Shown: piece by piece, positions 56,832 to 64,000 of the stretch
How the letters are laid out: each line of letters opens with the position of its first letter
How positions within the stretch are numbered: the first letter of the stretch is position 1
Source of the DNA: Hydrangea macrophylla
Lineage: Eukaryota > Streptophyta > Magnoliopsida > Cornales > Hydrangeaceae
Direction: 5' to 3'
Assembly (NCBI GenBank): GCA_033977485.1
Contig: CM066994.1
Coordinates: 117,328,458-117,392,457, forward strand
Length of the DNA stretch: 64,000 nt
The notes under the pieces: model-generated
Databases searched by the model: none
Seen by the model: only the letters and a program-made list of their open reading frames with translations
What the model was told of the DNA's origin: nothing
Made by a program: the position numbers and the translations under genes

Positions 56832-57295
56832 TGTTGTAATTTGTAGTTCAAATTGGGTGTTTTTCAAAGCCAAACACTTTCTCTCTCTACATCTCTGTAG
56901 TTGATGTGGTCTTGGGTAAAAGTATGATAGAGACCGTTGTCCCACATTGCTTAGGAAGAGGGAATAGAGAGAGTTAATATAAGCTTTCACAATATGGGCT
57001 TAGTAACAAGTTGGAACATGTGAGCTCTCATGCGCACATGAGTCAAGCCCAAGCTAAGCCTAAATCCAATAAAAATTTAAGGCCTTAATAAAAATTTAAG
57101 GCCTTAACAAGGACGAGGCTACTTAATCATGGAGGGTAATCGCTGAGACCTTACTGTACCGAGACAAGATCTCCGAGGGGCAGAAATTACTCTTAAGGAC
57201 AGTGTCTTGAACACATGCAACTCAGTCAGACTCTTTAACCCGATTGATAAGTATTTTCGTTCATAGCAGAATCTATTTCTAATTTTTTTTTTACA
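56832..57295 (+). repeat. 5' LTR of the copia element, promoter region deleted
   Basis: 464 bp versus 875 bp for the 3' LTR. Colinear with it to CCAATAAAAATTT (about 57080), then again from TTAACAAGGAC(G/A)AGGCT (57104). The missing part corresponds to about 61994-62430, which holds the TATATAAG box. AAAATTTAAGGCCTTAA is repeated at the junction. Confidence 0.88.
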
Positions 57296-57325
57296 ATCTT
57301 AAGAATAATTTCCCTGGATACTGCT

Positions 57326-58190
57326 ATGCTAACCGCAACTAAAGCTATTCCCGATGTCATAAAAATTGAATCGTTTAACATGAATAACTTTAATCGCTGG
57401 CAAACCAAACTGCTACTTGTTCTTGACATTGCAAAAGTTGATTTCGTTTTGACTAAACCAAAACCTGTTAAAAGTTCTGAAAATTATGAAACCCAATTGC
57501 CTCTTTGAGAAAATGCAAATAAGATTTGCAAAAGTATTATTTTGAACATTTTATCAAATGAACTTTTTGATATTTACTGTACCTTCAAATCGGCAACTGA
57601 AATTCGGATGCTTTGTTCACCAAATATATTATCGAGGATGCCGTAATTAAAAAATATGCCATCGAAAATTTTCTCAATTTTCAAATGACCGATAAAATAG
57701 ATGTTTCTACTCAAATTCATAATTTTCACCTTGTTGTTTTGGAACTTAGTAATGAAGGAATGAAATTGCCCGAACCATTTGTAACCAGTTCGCTTATTAA
57801 AAAACTTCCGGAATCTTGGAAAAATTATAAGAACATGATGAAACATAAGAGGAAGGAAATGACTCTGGAGGAAGTTCTTGTCCATGTTCGTATTGAAGAA
57901 AAGAATCGTCTGCTTGATCGGAATGAGAAAGCCAAAGCGATGGCTTCTAAGGCTAACCTCATTGAGAAAAAGCCTAACCGTACCCAAGGAAATTTCAAAA
58001 GGCAGAATAACAAACCCCATTTCAACAAAACCAATTTCAACAAAAATCTCAAATCCCAAAATTAGTTTACTAAAAAGAAATAGGAATACTTTGTGTGTGG
58101 CAAATCGGATCACCATGCTGCTCAATGCAGACACGGGAAGAAAAACGACCAACTTGCCCCCAGAGCTAATCTAGTTGAGGCGGATTTTTT
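57326..58190 (+). pseudogene. Copia gag with zinc knuckle, broken
   Basis: The first frame reads TATKAIPDVIKIESFNMNNF then NRWQTKLLLVL and stops (57506). A second frame (57613-58065) continues with NFLNFQMTDKIDVSTQIHNF, LIKKLPESWKNYKN and MTLEEVLVHVRIEE, typical of the copia gag (UBN2-type) domain, then a basic Asn-rich stretch. A zinc knuckle follows near 58087-58130: YFVCGKSDHHAAQC, with the first Cys replaced by Tyr (codon 58087-58089). In-frame stops lie at 57506, 58063 and 58081. The gag domain is recognisable but not translatable. Confidence 0.85.
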
Positions 58191-58691
58191 GTGGTTGTCG
58201 TTTCTCAAGTAAACTTAGTGTTAGAGGAGAAAATTTGGGTGGTAGACTCTGGGGCTACCAGGCACATCTGTGGCAACAGAAGTGCTTTTACCTTCTACAC
58301 ACCAATGGGGGAAGGAGAGGAACAAGTGTACATGAGGGATTCAAGGCCCTCACCTGTGATCAGAAAAGGGAAAGTAGTTCTCAAGCTAACTTCCGAAAAG
58401 ATTCTCTCACTTACCGTTGTTCTCCACGTGCCTGATATTCATTGGAACCTTGTGTCTGTGTCATCGCTTGGGAAAGTGGGGGTGAAAGTTATTTTTTATT
58501 CTGATAAAGTTGTAATGACTAAAAATGGGGTGTTTGTGGGAAAATGGTACTACAATAATGGCTTGTTTGTTTTGAATGTTCATGACAATTTGAATGGATA
58601 TTCTACTACTTCTTCTGCTTACTTGATTGATTCTCATGATTTATGGCATGCTAGATTAGGACATGTGAACTTTTCTTATATAAAGAAATGA
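58191..58691 (+). pseudogene. Copia protease and pre-integrase region
   Basis: A 166-codon open stretch. The protease active site is intact, VVDSGATRHICGN (about residues 20-32). Next comes the GAG-pre-integrase zinc-binding part, LWHARLGHVNFSYIK, at the end (residues 150-165). It ends in a stop in what should be continuous pol. Confidence 0.9.
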
Positions 58692-58784
58692 AAGAATTAG
58701 ACATTCTTGAAATGTTAGTATCACTAATAATGAGAAATGCCAAATTTATAGTGGAGCAAAAGGTACTAAGAATGTAAACAAGTA

Positions 58785-59300
58785 ATGCAAAAAGAAACTG
58801 AATTGCTTACTTTAATTCACTCATATTTGGGAGACATGAAATCAACTGAATCTAGAGGTGGAAAGAGATATTATGTGACATTTATAGATGATCATTCGAG
58901 ATATGCTAGAGTATTTTTACTTAGAAATAAAGATGAAACAGAAGGAAAATTCATACAATATAAAATTGAGGTTGAAAACAAGCTAGATAAAAAGATTAAA
59001 AGACTTAGATCTGATAGAGGAGGTGAATATGAATCTGACGCTTTAGGCCAATTTTGTGAATAACATGGTATAGTACACGAGATAACCCCACCCTACTCAC
59101 CTGAATCTAATGGAGTAGCTGAACGAAAAAAAAAATAGAACTTTAAATGAAATGATGAATGCTATGTTAATTAGTTTTGGAGCACCTAATAATTTGTTGG
59201 GGGGGGGGGGGAAGCCATCCTCTCTGCGTGTCACATTCAAAGTAGAATTATTTTTAAGAAAATAGGAAAGACCCCTTATGAGTGGTGGGAAAATCATAGA
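58785..59300 (+). pseudogene. Copia integrase core, broken
   Basis: The frame from 58785 reads LTLIHSYLGDMKSTESRGGK, then YYVTFIDDHSRYARVF and RLRSDRGGEYES (DDE fold), stops at 59061 (a Gln-type position) and picks up PPYSPESNGVAERK. The first catalytic Asp position (usually in a TDL-like motif) appears as Tyr in HSYLGD. After AERK an expanded A-run (about 59126-59137) shifts the frame. A G-run (59199-59211) breaks it again. Inactive. Confidence 0.88.
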
Positions 59301-59306
59301 ACTGAC

Positions 59307-60540
59307 TTGAAATACCTTAAAGTGTGGGGGTGCTTAGCTAAGGTTTTACTTCCAGAACCCAAGAAAAGAAAAATAGGATCGAAAATAGCAGATTGTTTAT
59401 TTATAGGATATGCTGAGTATAGTGCTGCATATAGATTCTTAGTTCTTAAAAGTGATGTGTTAGAGAAAAACACAATAATTAAATTAAAAATGCTGATTTC
59501 TTTGAAAACATATTTCCTTTTAAAACAACCATTGAGAGACCAAGGATAGAACCTTCAGTTGAACCTAACGATTCTATAGAAATTGAATTAAGAAGGAGTA
59601 AACGAGATAGGAGAGAAACAAACCTAGGAGATGGGTTCTTTACGTTTTTAATGGATAATGATCCTTTGACTTATAGTGAAGCTATTTCATCTCCCGATGC
59701 CCCCTTTTGGAGAGAAGCGATTAATAGTGAGATAGAATCTATCATGGCTAATCACACTTGGGAATTGGTTGACTTACCTCCTGGTGCAAAACCTGTAGGA
59801 TGTAAATGGATATTCAAAAAGAAGTTAAAACCTAATGGATCTATCGATAAGTTTAAAGCTAAACTTGTAGCTAATGGATACACTCAAAAGAAAGATGTTG
59901 ATTGTTTTTATACTTACTCTCCCATGGCTAGAATATCATCTATTAGAATTCTAGTAGCTCTTGCTTCTTTGCATAAACTCATAATTCATCAAATGGATGT
60001 TAAAACTGCATTTCTTAATGGAGAATTAGAAGAGGAAATTTACATGGAACAACCTGAAGTTTTTGTATCTCCTAGAAACAAAAAAAAAAGTTTATAAATT
60101 AGTGAAATCTCAGTATGGTTTAAAGCAAGCACCAAAACAATAGCATGAGAAATTCGATAGTGTAATGACCTCTAATGGATACATTGTGAATGAAGCCAAT
60201 AAATGTGTGTATCATAAATTTGATAATAATGTTGGTGTAATCATCTGCCTATATGTGAATGATATACTTATTAGGCACTGATATGATTGTAATAAATGAA
60301 ACAAAATATTTGTTATCATCTAGTTTTTGAAAGACCTAGGTGAGGCTAATGTAATTCTTGGGATAAAATTGACTAAAACCAATGAGGGTTTCATGATGTC
60401 TCAAGAGCACTTTTTAGAAAAGATTCTTAAGAAGTTTGGTCACTTTGATTCTAAGCCAGTTAGTACTCCTTATGATGTGAGTGTACAATTGAAGAAAAAT
60501 AATGAAACTAGTGTATCACAATATGAATATGCTTAAATAA
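59307..60540 (+). pseudogene. Copia reverse transcriptase, broken
   Basis: 59307-59549 reads KYLKVWGCLAKVLLPEPKKR (integrase C-terminal and linker). 59651-60097 is the RT start: PFWREAINSEIESIMANHTW, GCKWIFKKKLK, KAKLVANGYTQ and TAFLNGELEEEIYMEQPE. An A-run near 60079 shifts the frame. The catalytic box reads YVND (Asn codon 60258-60260) where an Asp is needed, and TAG at 60141-60143 replaces the expected Trp. 60327-60536 continues with MKDLGEANVILGIKL and FDSKPVSTPYD. Several further stops. Confidence 0.9.
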
Positions 60541-61200
60541 TTGGCAGTCTTATTTATCTTATGAATTGTACCAGACCTGACACTACTTATGCAATTAATA
60601 GGTTGAGCAGATACACTCATAATCCTAATAAGGAACATTGTACTGCTATATGTAGAGTACTAAAATATCTCAGAGGTACTATGGATTTTGGTTTGACATA
60701 CTGTGATTTCCCGCTGTATAGAAGGGTACAGTGATGCTAACTGGATCTCAGATTCAGATGAGACAAAATCCACAAGTGGGTATATATTTAACCTTGGAGG
60801 AGGTGCAAAAATCATCCAAACAGACATGCACTGCTCGGTCCACTATGGAATCCGAGTTTATTGCCTTAGAAAAGGCGTGCTCTGAGGCTGAGTGGCTTAG
60901 AAACCTCTTGGCAGATATCCCTTTATGAATGAGACCAGTTCCATCTGTGTCATTACATTGTGATTGCCAAGTTGCAATAGCCCAAGCAAGAAAGGCCTAT
61001 AATGGGAAAAGCAGGCATATTCGCCTAAGACATAACATTGTGAAACAACTATTGAAAGATGGGATTATATATATCCCTAGACTTTGTGAGATCAGAGATG
61101 AATTTAGCTGATCCTTTGACCAAACAATTAGCAAGAAAGTTAGTGGCTAATACATCGAGGGGATGGGACTTATGCCCATAACAGAGGTCAATAGTAGTGG
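60541..61200 (+). pseudogene. Copia RNase H, broken
   Basis: GSLIYLMNCTRPDTTYAINR continues the RT connection. RNase H: EGYSDANWISDSDETKSTSG, then TCTARSTMESEFIALEKACS, HCDCQVAIAQA, KSRHIRLRHN and SEMNLADPLTKQL near 61115. Two frames are needed between 60703 and 60928, and a stop follows at 60926. After the tail comes a stop and a noncoding 3' region to the polypurine tract. Confidence 0.88.
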
Positions 61201-61734
61201 AAACCCAACCTATATGAGTGGAGATCCCACAAACTAGGTTCATATGGGTAATAACAAACTACTGGTTGACTTGGTGAGACACTATCAATTATATAATTAT
61301 AGTCCATCCCTATGGTGTAGATAGTATAGACTGTAACGTGTGAGGTTGAGCCTTAACTCTTGATGAATTCATAGTCCTTATTGGGTAGTATGTATAGTTG
61401 CAGTACATACTTGATGGATTCACCTATGTGAGTCTGGAAGTGGGGCTGCTTCCTATGAGAACTTAGGCGGGTTCTCTAAAGCACTCATGAAATCCAGGTA
61501 CGGCGCATGGCCAAAACATGCCAAATCGCGTTAACAGCCTTGTTTATCAAAGTGTATTGTGGGTGATAAGTACTTTGATTCACACAAAGAAATAAGGTTC
61601 ATAGAAATTTTAATTTCACCAATTTTCTGTGAATCAATTCTTATTCCCTAAGTGTTGGTTCATAGTCCAAAAGACACTAGCACTGATGCAATATACTAAA
61701 GTGGTCGATCGTTACTTCTCAAAATTAATCTTTG

Positions 61735-61748
61735 AAAATATGGGAGCT
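61735..61748 (+). other. Polypurine tract of the copia element
   Basis: GAAAATATGGGAGCT directly precedes the LTR start TGTTGTAATTTG. Confidence 0.65.
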
Positions 61749-62623
61749 TGTTGTAATTTGTAGTCCAAATTGGGTATTTTCAAAGTCAAACACTTTCTCT
61801 CTCTACATCTCTTAAGTTGGTGTGGTCATGGGTAAAAGTATGATAGAGACCCTTATCCCACATTGCTTGGGAAGAGGGAGTTGAGAGAGTTAATATAAGC
61901 TTTCACAATATGGGCTTAGTAATAAGTTGGAACATGTGGGCTCTCACGCACACATGAGCCAAGCCCAAGCTAAGCCCAAATCCAATAAAAATTTGGGTTT
62001 CGATCCGAAAATCGTTTAACCGGGCGCATCACGTCTTGCTCGCGGGCAGGGACTGGGTGCAAATCCCGGCCTCCAAGCCTCGTGGGCTTACCCGGTTGGC
62101 CTATAGTTTTGCAAATATTTTTTTAGAATTCTTTCCTTTTATTTTCTGTCTAGATACATTTTTATTTCCGTCCAAATTCATTCCAAATCCTTATTAAACC
62201 GTTATAAATATATTTTTCCAAAAATAAAATCAACACGTTTTATTATTTCGTGGGATTATGTTGGTCTTTTACTATTATATAAGGATCATTCTCCTTCATG
62301 AAAAGAACACACAGAAAAACATTTTTCTCTCGTTACTAAAAAAACTTCTCTTTGGATCTTCTCTATTGTCCTTCTGTTCAATCGACCGCTGATATACAAG
62401 GCTATTCTGTGCCCCTTGTTCAACGAGTGCACGTTAACAAGGACAAGGCTGCTTAATCCTGGAGGGTAACCGCTGAGACCTTACTATACCAAGACAAGAT
62501 CTCCGAGGGGCGGAATAGCTCTTAAGACTAGTGTCTTGAACACAACTCAGTCAGACTCTTCAACCCGATTGATAAGTATTTTCGTTCATAGCAGAATCTA
62601 TTTCTAATTAATTTTTTTTAACA
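61749..62623 (+). repeat. 3' LTR of the copia element
   Basis: 875 bp, TGTTGTAATTTG...TTTTAACA. Contains GGTAAAAGTATGATAGAG, a CCGGGCGC/GGGCAGGGACTGGG segment (about 62020-62060), TATATAAG (62276-62283), and the U5 CTGGAGGGTAACCGCTGAG shared with the 5' LTR. Confidence 0.92.
62276..62283 (+). promoter_or_regulatory. TATA box of the copia 3' LTR
   Basis: TATATAAG in TTATATAAGGATCATTC. Missing from the 5' LTR because of its deletion. Confidence 0.45.
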
Positions 62624-63780
62624 AATAGTGTGTTAACATTTTTACAACAAGCCACTTTGCAAAAATTGAAAATAGCACGTGCATAACAAGGGTTATCGCC
62701 TAATTTAGTTTCTAATATTTGCACTAGAGGGACCATGATGTTGTCAAAATCAAGTTCTTATTTAACCCTATTAAAAACGTAGTATGTTGGAAGTAGGGTG
62801 TCGAGTCCACAGGGATTGATACAAGAACAACGTTTGGGAAGTTTAGTCACTAATTATGATACTCAAAAGAAAGAAATAAGAAAAGATAATGAAAAGGAAT
62901 AAAAATGACTTTGCGTTTTGCAGCTTTTTGTTTGGTTTTTAGAGGAGAAAAAGGTAAATAAATACTAATCTAAAAAGTAATAGGTTGGGATCATTCTTCT
63001 CATATTGGGTCACAACAAGATGGAATGGACTAGTATTTCAAGCACATTCTAAGGTAACACTTCATTGTGGCATATTATCAAACACAAGGAGTGCATCTAT
63101 GTGAGAGATGAAGGAAGCTTTGAGATTTACATAGAAACGGATTTGAAGCTAACGTTGACTATCAAGGATGCATGATATACAAAATGAAGCCTCTATGGCT
63201 TCTAATCCGAATGATTTGTCCACCCTACATTAACTAATCTGCTTGGTGGACAAATCACCTATGAAGCCTTCAAAAGTTAGTATTCAAAACCCAAGAGTTT
63301 GAACAATCAAAGATGCTTGACATCAAAGATGAAGACCCCAAGTTATAAATCCCACACACAACATTTATCAAACACATGGAGTGCAAAACACAAAGTTACA
63401 TAATATTCCATATGAAATACATAGGGTAGGATTCAAAGTCTTAGGTTTGACAATCAAAAATGCAATACAAAGAAGATGAAGCCCCTAGTTTTGAATCCTA
63501 CACAAATGAACCCTAGAAATGCTACAACACTAAATCCAAGAGTTTATGATCAACAACCTAAGTAAATCTAACTAATAATAGAAAACATAGCAATATCATC
63601 AAAGGAAAAGAGATAGAAAATATACCTAGCAATTAAAACTTCAATCCAAGCTTCAAGTTTATACAAAAGAAGAAGAAATGGAAGGGAACTCAAGTGGGTT
63701 CCCAAAATTAAGAGAAGAAGAAGAAGAATGTTGGGAGAAAAACACAAGATATCATATCTCTACAAAAACCCTATCTCTTT

Positions 63781-63789
63781 CTATTTATA
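63781..63789 (-). promoter_or_regulatory. TATA box of the right-edge LTR (minus strand)
   Basis: TATAAATAG on the minus strand, followed by AAAGAGATAGGG. The nearest CGGATCGATCCG site is 56 bp upstream in this orientation. Confidence 0.45.
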
Positions 63790-63845
63790 CAAAATCCACA
63801 TAATGGCAAACTTGTAATTAAAAAGGGGGCAAAACACAGCAGGGG

Positions 63846-64000
63846 CGGATCGATCCGCGGCTTGTGGCCGGATCAATCCGACATTCCAAAATGTAAGCAG
63901 AATCTTCGTCCAAAATCGCGGATCGATCCGCGTGTAAAAGCCGAATCGATCCGGCTTTACGAGAAGACGTCTCCAGGTCCCTGGGCAGTAGCGGATCGAT
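63846..64000. repeat. Array of CGGATCGATCCG palindromes, 73-bp period
   Basis: Cores start at 63846 and 63869 (CGGATCAATCCG), 63919 and 63942 (CGAATCGATCCG), and 63992 (cut by the window end). Pair members are 23 bp apart and pairs repeat every 73 bp. A CAGCAGGGG word precedes the first site, as in the array at 39480. Confidence 0.85.

Larger units (their letters stand above)
56832..62623 (+). mobile_element. Complete Ty1/copia element, decayed, TSD AATAG
   Basis: Flanked by perfect AATAG (56827-56831 and 62624-62628). LTRs: 56832-57295 and 61749-62623, the 5' one internally deleted. The interior runs gag, zinc knuckle, protease, integrase, RT and RNase H, the copia order. Stops and shifts occur in every domain. 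Total 5792 bp. Confidence 0.93.
62624..64000 (-). mobile_element. Partial LTR of another retroelement, cut by the window end
   Basis: Noncoding sequence with the GTGTCGAGTCCACAGGGATTG block (62798-62818) often seen in plant LTRs. The best TATA box is on the minus strand (63781-63789), so the element probably reads leftward. A CGGATCGATCCG array (63846 onward) lies upstream of it. The other end and any coding region are outside the window. Confidence 0.5.

Noticed and set aside
57574..58152. Minus-strand ORF of 192 codons
   Set aside because: It lies opposite copia gag and protease; composition (Phe/Leu/Ile-rich) is that of an antisense shadow.
62020..62070. Possible tRNA-like segment in the copia 3' LTR (GGGTGCAAATCCCGG)
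   Set aside because: A B-box-like GGTGCAAATCCC can be read but no A box or cloverleaf fits.
1460..64000. CRISPR array, given spaced palindromic repeats
   Set aside because: The repeats lie inside plant LTRs, spacers are themselves repeated, and no cas genes exist; this is a eukaryotic genome.

Overview
The window is nuclear DNA from a flowering plant, most likely a eudicot. It is AT-rich, gene-poor and full of LTR retrotransposons, solo LTRs, MITEs, Helitrons and a degraded plastid ycf1 fragment. I see only one convincing intact host gene: a 216-codon intronless ORF at 10324-10974 for a ZCF37-like protein with a C-terminal hydrophobic region. Everything else that codes is retroelement debris, a captured ribosomal-protein S11 (RPS11) gene fragment, or plastid-derived. 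Species cannot be named from sequence alone.

Layout. 1-2347: 3' end of a Ty1/copia element (RNase H tail, then a long LTR). 2348-10300: AT-rich intergenic DNA with local duplications, a large terminal-inverted-repeat element, a tRNA-like SINE head and MITEs. 10324-10974: the ZCF37-like gene. 11000-20290: MITEs, a solo LTR at 13764-14071 (TSD TTTAA), and the plastid ycf1 relic around 17130-17530. 20297-34966: a Ty3/gypsy element on the minus strand (chromovirus/Tekay-like, decayed chromodomain). Its 5' LTR is split by a second LTR element at 30985-34911 (TSD GGAAG) that carries only a decayed gag and an antisense ORF. 35171-35493: two of the three micron-like foldback elements lying in TA repeats (the third is at 11501). 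36700-55541: a Helitron cluster interleaved with two solo LTRs of one family (37833-40106, TSD AAATT; 45415-50518, TSD AATGT). The second solo LTR is itself split by another solo LTR (45510-48425, TSD GACTG). The Helitron at 40752-44056 carries exons of a cytosolic RPS11 gene with introns kept. 56832-62623: a full-length but dead Ty1/copia element (TSD AATAG). 62624-64000: part of another LTR, cut by the window end.

The most unusual theme is that at least five LTR families here (copia, gypsy and unassigned) each carry an array of short, family-specific palindromes: TTCGATCGATTGAA-type, CAGTCGACTG, CGCGCGAGCG-type and CGGATCGATCCG. The words differ but the architecture recurs: sites come in close pairs and the pairs repeat with a fixed period. 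That period is 72-73 bp in two unrelated families and 111-112 bp in a third. In three families the array ends about 20-75 bp upstream of a TATA box in the LTR's own orientation. The same palindrome word occurs in a copia and a gypsy LTR.

All retroelement coding regions are broken. Several catalytic or metal-binding codons appear to have been lost by G-to-A changes, as expected from deamination of methylated cytosine. All coordinates and repeats were read by eye; no alignment or database search was run.
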